From Liopterus haemorrhoidalis (Eukaryota > Arthropoda > Insecta > Coleoptera > Dytiscidae): DNA of 64,000 nucleotides. Below are positions 9,619 through 20,407 of the stretch, one piece after another. The notes below the pieces were generated by a model that was given only the letters and a program-made list of their open reading frames with translations, was not told the origin of the DNA and ran no database searches. Position numbers and translations under genes: made by a program. The stretch is taken from the NCBI GenBank assembly GCA_963971575.1, contig OZ020624.1:17267249-17331248 (forward strand). The letters run 5' to 3'. Every line of letters starts with the position of its first letter. Position 1 is the first letter of the stretch.

Positions 9619-12078
9619 AGAGAAATCGGTTAGTTAATAGGGTTAAGTAAAAAGATGTCAAAAATAGTTAACCTAAAGGACGCAAAAAGCCAACTTATGA
9701 CGGTTTTAAGACGTAAATAAGTAGGTCGAAGGAATTAAAAAAAGAGTTTTACCGCGTTCAATATATTTTAAGACGTGAAATAATAATAAAAGGCGTCAAA
9801 AGAATGAAAAAGTGATACTTTGTGCTCAAAAACTGACGAATACGTGTGCGAAGGTGACTGTAAAGACAAAAAACTTGTACAAATCATAGGACAGATGGTG
9901 AGAAAGAAGAGAATAGACGTAATAAGTGGAAATAAGGGAACAATAAACGAATTTAGAGCTGAAAAAACTTTGAATCGCAGTAGACACAATACATAGGGTG
10001 ACCAGATTTCAGTGAAGAGAAACCGGGACACAGGGAAAAAAAAGAAGGTCTTTGTTTCCTCCCACATCCAAGTGAGGAGCAAAAAAAAAAGGTCCTCACC
10101 TCCCAAATTCAAAGAAAAGAGCAAAAAAAAAACAAAAAGGTCCTCACCTCCCCCAAATTCAAAGTGAAGAGCAAAAGGAGTCCTCACCTCAAAAACCGGG
10201 ACAATCGGGCGTCCCGAGAACATTTTTCGGGACACCGGGACAATCCCGGAAAACCGGGACGGATGGTCACCCTAACAATACATTGTTTACAGTGGAAATT
10301 TCCTAACGCCAAGCGCGCGAACTCCAAATATTTGAAATATAAATAACTCCCTTATAATTCACATAACAGCTAAATATATAAAATAAATATTGTTTAAAAT
10401 TAAAGGGTAAATCCCTAACATAAATACATTTTTTTGATTCGATAAATATTTGTAGAGTTATGGCGGGAAAACTTCAAATGTTTGTAATGTAAATAATTCC
10501 CTTATTATTCACTTAACAGCAAAACATATGTGGATTCATAAAGTTTAAAAGAGAAATAGGTTAGTTGAAAGGGTTAAAAAAAAAGATGTCAAAAATAGTT
10601 AACCTAAAAGACGCAAAAAACTAATTTATGACGGTTTTAAGACGTAAATAATTAAGACGAAAGAGCTAAAAAAAGTGTTTTACCGCGTTCAACATAATTT
10701 AAGACGTGAAATATTAATAAAAGGACGTAATAAGAATAAAATAGTGATACTTTGTGCTCAAAAATTGATACTTTGTGCTCAAGATTTCACGAATACGTGC
10801 GCAAAAGTGACTGTAAAGACAAAAAACTTGTGCAAATCATAGGACAGACGGTGAGAAAGAACAGAATAGACATAATAAGTGGAAATAAGGGAACAACAAG
10901 TGAATTTAAAGCTGAAAAAACTTTTAACCGCTGTGGACAATACTTTGTTTACAGTGGAAATTTCCTAACGCCAAGCGCGCGAACTCCAAATATTTTAAAT
11001 AAAAATAACTCCCTTATATTTCACTTAACAACAAAACATGTAAAACCAGTATTATTTAAAATTAAAAGCCAAATCATTAATATAAATACATGTTTTTGAT
11101 TCGATAAATATTTGTAGAGTTATGGCGGGAAATCTTCAAATATTTGTCATATAAATAATTCCCTTATTATTCACTTAACAACAACATATATGTGGAGTTA
11201 AGACGCTTTAAAGAGAAATTGGTTATTATAAGTGCGCAAGGTGACTGTAAAGACAAGAAACTTGTGCAAATCATAGGACAGACGGTGAGAAAGAACAGAA
11301 TAGACATAATAAGTGGAAATAAGGGAACAACAAGTGAATTTAAAGCTGAAAAAACTTTTAACCGCTGTGGACAATACATTGTTTACAGTGGAAATTTCCT
11401 AACGCCAAGAGCGCGAACTCCAAATATTTGAAAAATAATTAACTCTCTTATAATTCACTAAACAGCAAAATATATAAAACAAATATTGTTTAAAATTAAA
11501 AGGCAAATTCTTAACATAAATACATTTTTTTGATTCGAGTAATATTTGTAGAGTAATGGCGGGAAAACTTCAAATATTTGTAATATAAATAACTCCCTTA
11601 TTATTCACTTAACAGGAAGATATATGTGGAGTTAAGACGTTTAAAATAAAAATAGGTTAGTTAAGAAAGTTAAGAAAAAAGAGGTCAAAAATAGTTAACC
11701 TAAAAGACGCAAAAAACCAACTTATGACGGTTTTAAGACGTAAATAGGTAAGTTGAATGCGCTAAAAAAAGGGTTTTACCGCGTTCAAAATATTTTAAGA
11801 CGTGAAATATTAATAAAAGGCGTAATAAGAATGAAAAAGTGATACTTTGTACCCAAAAACTGACGAATACGTGTGCAAAAGTGACTGTAAAGACAAAAAA
11901 CTGATGCAAATCTTAGGACAGATGGTGAGAAAGAAGAGAATATACATAATAAGTGGAAAGAAGAGAAAAATAAGCGAATTTAGAGCTGAAAAAACTTTTA
12001 ATCGCAGTGGACAATACATTGTTTACAGTGGAAATTTCCTAACGCTAAACCGGTGAACTCCAAATATTTGAAATATAA
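9619..12078 (+). repeat. Satellite block of four tandem monomers
   Basis: Four head-to-tail monomers, judged by the recurring GCGCGCGAACTCC landmark at about 10310, 10975, 11410 (GAGCGCGAACTCC) and 12045 (altered to CCGGTGAACTCC). Monomers are about 435-665 bp; the third lacks the segment between GAGTTAAGACG and the GTGACTGTAAAGAC block. Each monomer contains an internal duplication of an ATAAATAA-TCCCTTAT-TTCACTTAACAGC block. Frames of 69-115 codons recur at the same place, but I regard them as non-coding. Confidence 0.85.
9994..10274. mobile_element. hAT-type MITE (TAGGGTGACCA ends), copy A
   Basis: A 281-bp element with perfect terminal inverted repeats TAGGGTGACCA and TGGTCACCCTA-like ends, and an 8-bp duplication ACAATACA on both sides. 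Its interior repeats CCGGGAC motifs and has an AGGTCCTCACCTCCC direct repeat. The 8-bp duplication and short terminal repeats indicate the hAT superfamily. No transposase; non-autonomous. Confidence 0.88.
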
Positions 12079-12895
12079 GGGTGCATTCGAGTTGTACAGG
12101 GTAGAGCGAGCGCTGAGCGAACAGTTGATGGTGACGTCATGAATAGAGCACTAACGGAGCGCAGCAACTCGAACACGGAGTGACCGTTGTTGTGACGTAA
12201 TGTTTATAAAATCTAACCCTACAATTTTAGGCGGCATTTTTACTGTCAGATTAGTTCAAGTCAGTCATGAATCAAAATTATATTGTACCTCGGTTTTTTC
12301 TTGATTTTTTTTTTTTTTCAATGTTGAAGAAATAATATTAATTTTAAATTAGATAATAATTAATGAATTGATTTAATGAATTTTTTCCATTTTAATTTTA
12401 TGAACGGTGTATTTTAATAATTTTTTTGCTGTTTGCAGAACGTCACAAATACATAAAATGGCCGTACTCTGTAGCCATAGACAAATAACAATATTATTTG
12501 TCTATTGTTATTTGTCTAAGGCTATTATTTTTATTTTATTTATAATTTAATTTTAAACTTTCATTTCTTTCCCGCCGTTCCCCCACTTTTTTACGTCATA
12601 CTCCATATGCTCGGTCTTATGCCGGGTTTACATTGGTAGAGTAAAAGAGCTAGTAACTAGCGCAAGTACTACGCGCTCTACTCTACTATCTTATTTTCAG
12701 GATAGTAGGTGTTCATACGCAATTGACATACATATCTTATTTTCTGGATAGTAAGTGTCAAAACACATTTGACGTCTTCGCTGTGATTTTGCAGTGAAAT
12801 TATCTTTTTGCAAAAAATAGTTTATGAATGTGGATATACATCGTCTCCGGCGTGATGCCATTAAAGAAGTGGTATTTTGAATTACATCATTTCTT

Positions 12896-13228
12896 GTGGA
12901 GGAAATAATTGATTGTCTTATTGAAATATTCGGTACAGAATTTAAGCCTAAACAAAAATGGGTTAAAAAATGGATTGATAGAAGAACTACCCATGGCGCA
13001 TCAGTCCTTCTATTTCGTGAATTAGCCGTGGAAGATCAAAAAGAGTACAGACTGTGTTTAAGAATGACACCAGATGATATTAATAGGCTATTAAATTTAG
13101 TTAGTCCATTAATACAACGAACTGATACACTAATAAGGGATGCGATTCCAGCAAAAATAAAATTGGAATTAACGCTTTATTTCCTAGCCACAGGAAATAG
13201 TTATTGTAGTCTACAACAGTATTTCTAA
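12896..13228 (+). pseudogene. PIF/Harbinger transposase N-terminal fragment, copy A
   Basis: A 110-codon frame (opening at GTG) that resembles the N-terminal helical region of Harbinger transposases (HARBI1 family), notably LVSPLIQRTDT followed by LTLYFLATGNSYCSLQ. The last few codons belong to the MITE that entered at 13217. Removing the MITE and its duplication lets the frame run on with the family's typical LFRVSKAVIS, then a stop. The DDE catalytic part is absent, so this is a dead fragment. Copies C and D carry DDF where A and B have DDI. Confidence 0.85.
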
Positions 13229-13518
13229 ACAGGTGGTCCGCGGACCACCAGTGGTCCCCAGAAAACTTTTAGTGGTCCGCGAAAGTTTTTATGTTTTTTG
13301 CAGTTTTATTTTTAATTTATTTTGCACATTTTTTATGTAAATAGTTTATATTTTGTTTATTTTCTGTGATTTTCTACAAATAAAATACATGTGTATAGTA
13401 GCACATTAAATATATTTGTTTTCATGCAAAAAATAAACCAACAATTATTATTAGTAGTCCGCGTTAGAAAATCATATATTATTCTGGTCCACGGTGCGTT
13501 TTTGGTCGAGAAACACTG
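13217..13518. mobile_element. hAT-type MITE inside the transposase fragment, copy A
   Basis: A 302-bp element with ends CAGTATTTCTAAACAGG and CAGTGTTTCTCGACC (inverted) and an 8-bp duplication GTCTACAA. The interior contains repeated GTGGTCCGCG/CGCGGACCAC words near the left end. CAGTG-TTCTC-type ends and 8-bp duplications are typical of hAT. No transposase. Confidence 0.88.
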
Positions 13519-14027
13519 GTCTACAACATCTTTTTCGTGTATCAAAGGCAGTTATTTCCCAGATGATTTCAAAAATCATCAATTAATAAATCAATGTTAC
13601 GCAATTTATGTAAATAAATTGTAACTTACCTGATATGGGTTTTTTTCTATTTGTTATGACAGGTTATCGCTTGCCGCCAATTTGAAATGAATCAATTTTG
13701 CGTAGTGGGGGAAAAGACAGTAGCTAGTAAATACGTCGACGAGCTAACTGTTATCCTAGCCCAACTACTGGCACCTAGTACTCTACTAGCCACAATGTCA
13801 ACTGTTTACACAGGGATAGTAACTAGTTGCTAGTTACTTGCGCTAGTTACTTCTTTTACTCTACCAATGTAAACCCGGCATTGAAACCTCGAACACATAG
13901 AGCGCACTCTAAATGCTCGCTCGATCGCAAAACGAATGCAATTGAGTGTACTCCGAGCGTCAAATCGAACACGTTTGAGTGTACAGAACGTGCTCGGAAC
14001 GGTCGGGGCGTCAAATCGAATGTACCC

Positions 14028-14583
14028 TAAGCAACTCCCTTATAATTCACTTAACAGCTAAATATATGTGGAGCTAAGACGTTTAAAAGAGAAATGGGTT
14101 AGTTAAGAGGGTTAAGAAAAAAGAGGTCAAAAATAGTTAACCTAAAAGGCGCAAAAAACCAACTTATGACGCTTTTAAGACGTAAATAGGTAAGTTGAAT
14201 GCGCTAAAAAAAGGGTATTACCGCGTTCAAAATATTTTAAGACGTATAATATTAATAAAAGACGTAATAAAAATGAAAAAGTGATATTTTGTACTCAAAA
14301 ACTGACGAATACGTGTGCAAAAGTTACTGTAAGGACAAAAAACTTGTGCAAATCATAGGAGAGATGGTGAGAAAGAAGAGAATATACATTATATGTGGAA
14401 ATAAGAGAAAAATAAGCGAATTTAGAGCTGAAAAAACTTTTAATCGCAGTGGACAATATATTGTTTAATGTGGAAATTTCCTAACGACAAGCGCGCGAAC
14501 TCCATATATTTGAAATATAAATAACTCCCTTATAATTAACTTAACAGCAAAATATATAAAACAAATATTGTTTTAAATAAAAA
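14028..14583 (+). repeat. Satellite monomer between nested transposons and retroelement fragment
   Basis: One satellite monomer that resumes after the TAA duplication of the outer Harbinger element. Its conserved frame is interrupted by a stop (TTTAATGTGG instead of TTTACAGTGG), evidence that the frame is not maintained. Confidence 0.8.
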
Positions 14584-14594
14584 GGCCTATTGCC

Positions 14595-14984
14595 TTAAGC
14601 AGTATATAATAGTGTTTCATCCCATCCAAAGATGTTCGCAATGCTTTCGAGCTTTTTCACCCATTGCTTAGCCGTTAACAGAGTAATCTTACCTGGATCA
14701 AATCCTGGATCATACGAAATATCTGTTCGTTCACCGCTCAAAGTTATGGTTGCGTTTCCAAAACTTCTCGTTTCCTGCGTAAATAGATCTCCCTCCTTCT
14801 GCAAGAGTTCTCGTTCTCGTTTAAGAAGGTCTCTCTCCCATCTTAAATTTTCTTCAAGTTGATCCACAGAATCTAATTCCATTCGTTCACGTCTGACGTT
14901 TGTTAAGGAAAATAATGGTTCTTCATGCGTTCCATTATCTGCCGTCACGTTAAATTCTGTTACGTTCATGGCCTCTTCGTTCAT
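14595..14984 (-). pseudogene. gag: Retrotransposon gag N-terminus, truncated, copy A
   Basis: A 129-codon frame beginning at ATG. An N-terminal low-complexity part is followed by a Glu/Arg-rich segment (about residues 40-70) that looks like a coiled coil. The C-terminal LTAKQWVKKLESIANIFGWD resembles the start of the gag domain in insect LTR retrotransposons. The frame stops soon after, where the element is truncated against satellite DNA, so capsid, nucleocapsid and pol are missing. It is identical in all four copies, which reflects recent copying rather than selection. Confidence 0.7.
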
Positions 14985-15053
14985 TTCGTTTTTATTTTGT
15001 TTCTATTTTCGTTCAACTAAGTTCTTTAGACCACTGTCTACGTTGCGCTTTAA

Positions 15054-15323
15054 TTAGTACGTTATCTCGTGCGTTATCCCGTTTGGATGTCGTTGGTATT
15101 CCTGTACCGTCCCCTTACGTCCCGTATCTACGTCGTGGTTCCACGTCCAGCTATGAATATGCTGGTTGCCTATCCCGTTAACACTCGCACTCGGTAGTAC
15201 GTGGTTGCCTATCTCGTTCACACTCGCACTCGGTAGTACGTGGTTGCCTATGTCGTTCCCACTAACACGAATGCACGCTTCTTTCACTACACTCACTACA
15301 CAGAATTCACTGACCTTTAACAT
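15054..15323 (-). other. Leader open frame with 13-residue repeat (coding status doubtful)
   Basis: An 89-codon frame starting at ATG in the retroelement leader, between the candidate primer-binding site and gag. It contains two and a part copies of a 13-residue repeat (GNHVLPSASV core) because a 39-bp DNA repeat keeps frame. No homology recognised. It could be an upstream ORF or simply untranslated leader. Confidence 0.3.
15163..15258. repeat. 39-bp direct repeat in retroelement leader
   Basis: Two and a half copies of a 39-bp unit containing ACTCGCACTCGGTAGTACG. Confidence 0.85.
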
Positions 15324-15370
15324 TGTTTACACATTAATTTTACCAAATTTTAACTTTTTACACATCATTC

Positions 15371-15386
15371 CTGATCCCACTTCTGA
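15371..15386 (-). promoter_or_regulatory. Candidate primer-binding region of the second retroelement
   Basis: Same 16-mer as next to the gypsy LTR (TCAGAAGTGGGATCAG in sense), again two bases after a TGACA-type LTR end. Confidence 0.45.
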
Positions 15387-15702
15387 TCTGTCAGCCTAAG
15401 ATGGTCACTAGCGGTTATAATAAGACACGAGATTAAGTTAATTTGATTTATTTAAGAATTAATGTACAAATAAATAAATGCATTGTCTAACACACATTAC
15501 AAACGATGCGTTCACGTCGGAGTCTAACAACATACTACTCACAGGACACATTAACAAAAGTGCCATCTCTGTGTCAAAATTTTGTTCATCGTAACTAACG
15601 CTAACTAGAGATCCACCACGTACTAAATTGAATGAAACCGCAAAATTTGAATGTACTCATATTTATTATTCCAGAAAAATTACAATTGATAAAACGTGAA
15701 TA

Positions 15703-15770
15703 CATTTTCATTTTACATAAAATTTTAATACAATTCGAAATTGTAATAAAATTTTATATAAAATGAAAAT
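15703..15770. repeat. Imperfect AT-rich inverted repeat (hairpin)
   Basis: Arms of about 33 bp around a central TTCGAA. Left ATTTTCATTTTACATAAAAT pairs with right ATTTTATATAAAATGAAAAT with few mismatches. Present in all copies. Confidence 0.8.
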
Positions 15771-15939
15771 ATATCCATGTTTAATATTAAAAAGGGGTTA
15801 TAGAGAAACACATAATATAAAATTGAGCTTTTTATTGTCACTCGTACATATATAATAATAATCTAACATACATAATCATATAATAGGTACATAAATAGCA
15901 TAGTTCAGATGTCGGCAACCTTTATGAAGAATAAAAGTA

Positions 15940-16320
15940 TTTGCCAATATTTGCAATAAATCGGACATTTCAAATATCAAACATCACCAACAAAAGTAAA
16001 ATAAACTATACATATAAGTCTGATTTCAGCTGATGGGCCAATATTTGCAACAAATATAATAAACATATTATTGATATCGAACATTTCAAATATTGAATAT
16101 CAAATATCGAACATAACAAAAAAAAAAGTCAAATATACGATACATATACATAAGTCTGATTTAATATGTCTATAATTAATATGTTATTAATATCAAATAT
16201 TTCAAATATCGAATATCAAATATCGAACATATCAAAAAAAAGTAAAATATACAATTCATATAAGTTTGATTTCAGCTGATGGGCCAATATTTCCTAATTA
16301 ATATATTATTGATCACTTAA
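15940..16320. repeat. AT-rich tandem repeat, about three units of 110-150 bp
   Basis: Units share AAGT-TGATTTCAGCTGATGGG-CCAATATTT and a run of FATATC-like words (ATATCAAATATCGAACAT). The units are uneven in length. Confidence 0.7.
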
Positions 16321-16604
16321 AATTCTTTGCACCACAGAACATTAAACACGCCACGTGCAAGTCACATTCACAATAACTGCCATATTTAAATAGATAAGAT
16401 TTAAAATTCCAGTTTGTGGAGTATTCAGTGGTGGTGGGTGGCGAGGGGGTGTCCAACAGAACTGCCTCCTGGTGGAAATTGTGTGCTACACTCATCAGAT
16501 AACCGCCACATGGTTTTGGCGGGGTTCGAAATTTTGGTATACCGATGACACAGGCGTGATACTACTCGTTCTAGTCTGTCTCGCATTCCAACTATCGGTT
16601 AGAG

Positions 16605-16885
16605 CAGTGGTTCTCAACCTTTTTTAGGTGAATGCACCCCTATGCAAAATGTGAGATCTTCGCGGCACCCTACTATTAAATATGTCACAATAGAGAGAGA
16701 GCGAGCGAGCGAGCGAGCCGTTCAAGGTCGGGCGTTTTTGACGTCCAATAAACTCGCAAGGGTTTTATGACGAGTGAGAGAGAATACATTTCCCGCGTAT
16801 TTTCTCTAAGACACGGGTCTTCGATTCCGAGAATAGCGGCGAATTTATTTTGAAAAGCTCGCGGCACCCTGGTTGAGAACCACTC
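16605..16885. mobile_element. hAT-type MITE with CAGTGGTTCTCAACC ends
   Basis: A 281-bp element with inverted ends CAGTGGTTCTCAACC and GGTTGAGAACCACTC and an 8-bp duplication GGTTAGAG on each side. The ends match the classical hAT terminal consensus. The interior holds a GAGC-type short tandem run near 16695-16720. No transposase. Confidence 0.92.
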
Positions 16886-16893
16886 GGTTAGAG

Positions 16894-17040
16894 GCTAGCA
16901 CATGTAAAACAAATATTGTTTGAAATTAAAGGGCAAATCCTTAACATAAATACATTTTTTTGATTCGATAAATATTTGTAGAGTTATGGCGGGAAAACTT
17001 CAGATATTTGTAATATAAATAAGGCCCTTATTATTCACTT
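16894..17040 (+). repeat. Satellite fragment before LINE
   Basis: Part of the 640-bp satellite (GAGTTATGGCGGGAAAA landmark), interrupted in TTCACTTAA by the 5' end of the LINE. Confidence 0.8.
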
Positions 17041-18942
17041 AAATAGAACTAACAAACTGAGAAGAAATAACTGGTGGGACGGAGAATGTAGGAAAAAAAA
17101 TCAGTTAAGACATCATTAAAAGAATGGAAGATAGGTACAAGCTATAAAAACGAATATCTAAAAGAAAAGAAAGAATACAAAGATAAAGAAAAACAACAAA
17201 AAGAGACAAGAAGAATTAGAAATACAGGATATCAAGACAGAGACGGAGGCATGGAAGTATATCAATAAAGATAGAAAAAACAAAGTAGATGTGTCCCAAC
17301 ATATAAAGATTGAAGAATGGGAAAGACATTTCTGTCAACTCCTGAGAGGAACAAATGAAAAAGTAATTCTAGAAGTAGCGAAAAATGATGGAGGTAGCCA
17401 CCAAGATGATATAACGGAAGAGCAAATACAAGCACAAATAGAGAAACTGAAAAAGAAAAAAGCAGCTGGAGAAGATGGGATAGGAAACGAAGAATGGCTG
17501 TACAGTACGGAAAATGTAAAGAAAAAAATAACAGAAATTATAAATAAGGTATGGAGAGGGGAAAGTTTTCCTGATAGATGGAGGAAAGGGATTATAGAAC
17601 CCATATACAAATCAGGGATGAAAAATGAATGCAAGAATTACAGAGGCATTACTCTTCTGGACACCTTGCACAAAATATATGCAATGGTTTTAGAACAAAA
17701 GTTGGAAGAAGAGGTAGAAGAACAGACAATCAAGCAGGGTTCAGGAAAGGGAGAGGGACAATTGACAATGTATATATCCTGAATTATGTAGTAGGTAGAG
17801 AGCTGGCAAAGGAAAGAGGCAAACTATATGTGTTTTTCGCCGATTTAAAAGCAGCCTTTGACACAGTAGATCGGAAAGAGCTTTACAAAACGTTAGATAA
17901 AAAGGGACTAAACGTCATAATAAGAAACCGGATACAAGACATTTACAAAGAAACAAGGAACCAAGTAAGAAATGGAGAAATATATTGTGAAGAATTTTAG
18001 ACAGAACAAGGTTTAAGGCAAGGATGCCCGTTAAGCCCAACTCTGTTCTCCATATACATGTCAGATTTAGAAGCGTTACAAACAGAACAAACAGGAGGAC
18101 TGGTAGTAGGACACACAAAATTTATCTCTCTGTCCTAAGCGGACGATATTGCTATTGTAGCTAAAACCGAAGAGGAAATGAGGAAACTCCTTAAATGTTT
18201 TGAGAAATTCCTACAAAAGGAAAAGCTAAAGCTAAACGCAGATAAGTCAAAAATAATGCTGTTCAAAAAAGGAGGAGGCAGACAGACACAAAACAAATGG
18301 AATTGGGGAGACGAAGAGATAGAACAAACGAAAGAATACAAATACCTGGGATACATGTTTAAAAGCAGCGGGGGCCCAGAAGAACATATTCGGACTCTCT
18401 CAAGGAAAGCAATGTTAGCCCTGCCACAAGTGTGGGGAATAGGTGAGAGAAAATTTAAAGGAGACATCAAAATAAGGATGCTTATGTTCAACTCCATTGT
18501 CAAGAGCATAATGACGTATGGCTCTGAAATATGGGGATGGGAAGACCAGGAAAAATTAGAGGTGGTGCAGAATAAATACATTAAATGGATGTTGGGCCTC
18601 GACAAATGCACACCAGAATATATTTTATTAGAATAATTGAAATTGGACAACATTAGGATAGAAGCTACCAAAAGAGCTATTAAATTCGAAGAGCGGATAA
18701 TAAAACACCCAAAATAAAACTTGCTCTATCAGTGCTGGAAAGAAACAGAGAGGAAAGGGATACATGGAAAGATACAATCCAAATGGGAAGCAAAAAGAAG
18801 GAAACGATTTGAGCATAATGGTTACTCAGCTAAGGAAATAGCAAGAAAGAGGTCGGAAGAACAAGATGTGACACTGGCAATAACTGATAGAATGCGAGAT
18901 ATCAAAGGACAAGAAAGAAGTGAGAAGATAAAAAATTCCTAA
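17041..18942 (+). pseudogene. 5'-truncated non-LTR retrotransposon (LINE), copy B, complete copy of the truncated form
   Basis: Full extent of the LINE fragment. It begins with a linker region containing NWWDGECRKK-like residues, normally found between endonuclease and RT, so the apurinic endonuclease domain is missing (5' truncation, common for LINEs). The RT begins in the frame at 17291 (KKKAAGEDGIGNEEW, then NYRGITLLDTLHKIYA), shifts frame near 17720, and continues with QAGFRKGRGTIDN and motif A. In-frame stops lie at 17998-18000, 18136-18138 (destroying the first residue of the YADD box), 18634-18636 and 18715-18717. The catalytic Asp pair is still encoded. No poly(A) tail; the end merges with the minisatellite. 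One substitution (GAA for GGA near 18858) distinguishes it from copy A. Confidence 0.87.
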
Positions 18943-19616
18943 CCATATGGTTAGCTGACCAAATGGATACCTGACCATATGTTTAACTGACCAAATGGTT
19001 ACCTGACCATGTCGTTGGCAGACCAAATGGTTTGCTGAGCAAGTACAGGTTAAGCTGACCAAATGGTTACAAGACTTACATGATTACCTTAAAAAATTGA
19101 CCTGATATGGTCATCTGACAAAATGGTTACCTGACCATATGGTTAGTCGGAAAAATTGTTAACTGACCATATGGTTAGCTGACGAAATGGTTAACTGATC
19201 ATATAGTTAACTGATCAAGTGGTTACCTAACCATATGGTTAGCTGACCAAATTGTTAACTGACCATATGGTTAGCTGACGAAATGGTTAACTGACCATAT
19301 GGTTAGCTGATCAAGTGGTTACCTAACCGTATGTTTAGCTGGCCAAATTGTTAATTGACCATGTGGTTAACAGACCAAATAGATAACCGACCATATAGTT
19401 AGCTGACCAAAATGTTACCTGATCATATGGTTAGATGAACATATGGTTACCTAACCATATGGTTAGCTGACCAAATGGTTACCTGACCATATGTTTATCT
19501 GACCAATTGGTTACCTGACCATGTCGTTGGCAGACCAAATGGATAACTGACCATATAGTTAGCTGACCAAATGGTTACCTGACCATATGTTTAGCTGGAA
19601 AAATTGTTAACTGACC
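18941..19616. repeat. Minisatellite array 1 (copy B)
   Basis: Same 32-bp dimer array as in copy A with the same degenerate units in the same order, so it was copied as a block, not independently expanded. Confidence 0.93.
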
Positions 19617-19794
19617 TTATAATTCACTTAACAGCAAAATATATAAAACAAATAATGTTTAAAATTAAAAGGCAAATCCCTAACATAAATACATTTTTTT
19701 GATTCGATACATATTTGTAGAGTTATGGCGGGAAAATTTCAAATATTTGTAATATAAATAATTCCCTTATTAATCAATTAACAGCAAAATATAT
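19617..19794 (+). repeat. Satellite monomer fragment, copy B
   Basis: Left flank of the gypsy element, ending in the ATAT target duplication. Confidence 0.8.
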
Positions 19795-20107
19795 TGTTAG
19801 GACGATAAAATAACAAGCGTTCAATCTAACATATCATTTATTTAATCAAACATGAAAAATGTTTAATACTAAAAACACCAAAATACAAGCGATCACGCCG
19901 AAAGTTTCCGTTCCAACGCCGCAGATAGAATGGTCCGGTCATGTGACCTCCTCTCTTCTTCCCACGCCGATACAAGCGCGGGACACAATACCGACCGCCT
20001 GTATGGTGCTGCCGCCACGCCATTGCTGAGCGCGCCCTCTTCGAAAAACTCCCTAACACTCGGCCTTTCTGCAACAATTAATGGCCCCATTAATTCTTAC
20101 CTAAACC

Positions 20108-20407
20108 TTACCCCTCCAGGAGGTCGATCAAGTCCTGCCGATCAGTCTCCTGGATACCCGTGTGTTGATCATACTGGTCGGCACTGAGCTCATGCTCTGC
20201 CATGGTGCTGTGATATCGCCGTAGTGAATCAGCAGCTACCGTCGCGGTGAAATTTTTATATCCCCTGACGCCCTTGACGGAGGGTATTTTGTATCGGTCG
20301 TTCCCCAGTATCGCCGCTACTTTATAGGGACCATTGAATTTGTTCAACAGTTTCCTGTTCACGCCCTTGTCGCCGTGGCATGTACTTGCATTACGCCACA
20401 AGACCAA
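20108..20407 (-). pseudogene. pol: Gypsy integrase C-terminal domain, copy B
   Basis: Same as in copy A: GPY-type C-terminal tail in a shifted frame after the integrase-core deletion, ending at the polypurine tract. Confidence 0.8.

Larger units (their letters stand above)
12620..13880 (+). mobile_element. Inner PIF/Harbinger element, copy A
   Basis: Long inverted repeats start TGCCGGGTTTACATTGGTAG, with subterminal CTAGTAACTAGCGCAAG on both sides. The flanks are TTA and TTG, a plausible decayed 3-bp duplication. It encodes the N-terminal part of a Harbinger transposase and is interrupted by a hAT MITE. About 950 bp without the MITE; the transposase catalytic half is deleted. Confidence 0.82.
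12079..14027. mobile_element. Outer PIF/Harbinger-like element (copy A), interrupted
   Basis: Inverted termini GGGTGCATTCGAGTTG and its counterpart GGGTACATTCGATTTG, flanked by the 3-bp duplication TAA in the satellite. The TAA target and GGGTGCATTC-type termini suit PIF/Harbinger. Its own sequence is only about 690 bp (12079-12619 and 13881-14027); the rest is a second transposon nested inside. A short hairpin built from AGACAAATAACAATA lies near 12478-12521. No transposase of its own is recognised. Confidence 0.75.
14584..15534 (-). mobile_element. 5' fragment of a second LTR retrotransposon, copy A
   Basis: In sense order (right to left): a candidate LTR of about 150 bp ending GGCTGACA, the candidate primer-binding 16-mer, a leader with a 39-bp direct repeat, and the start of gag. 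The element breaks off in satellite DNA after about 129 gag codons; no protease, RT or 3' LTR is present. The outer limit of the LTR is uncertain (about 15529-15548). Confidence 0.65.
15535..16604. other. AT-rich non-coding region, copy A
   Basis: No convincing gene. It contains an imperfect 33-bp-arm hairpin at about 15703-15770 and tandem AT-rich repeats at about 15940-16320. From about 16440 it carries a more GC-balanced stretch that copy B lacks. The frames of about 60 codons here look accidental. Confidence 0.6.
1..17040 (+). repeat. Composite 16.6-kb unit, copy A (direct)
   Basis: First of four near-identical copies of a composite repeat unit. It matches copy B at an offset of 17703 as far as the target site at 6634-6641, and at an offset of 16640 beyond it. 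The difference is exactly the private insertion plus its 8-bp target duplication. The left window edge falls inside the LINE, so the true start of this copy is not visible. It is the only one of copies A and B that keeps the unit tail from about 16441 to 17040. Confidence 0.95.

Noticed and set aside
9768..10235. 155-codon minus-strand frame across the hAT MITE
   Set aside because: It reads through satellite and a MITE with terminal repeats and is hydrophobic low-complexity; a product of A/T-run translation.
10752..11099. 115-codon frame in the satellite as a gene
   Set aside because: The frame recurs in every monomer with scattered substitutions and is interrupted in one monomer; no start context or homology.
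15900..15930. CAGATGTCGGCAACC as a hAT terminus
   Set aside because: It resembles hAT ends, but I found no inverted partner or 8-bp duplication at a suitable distance within the unit.
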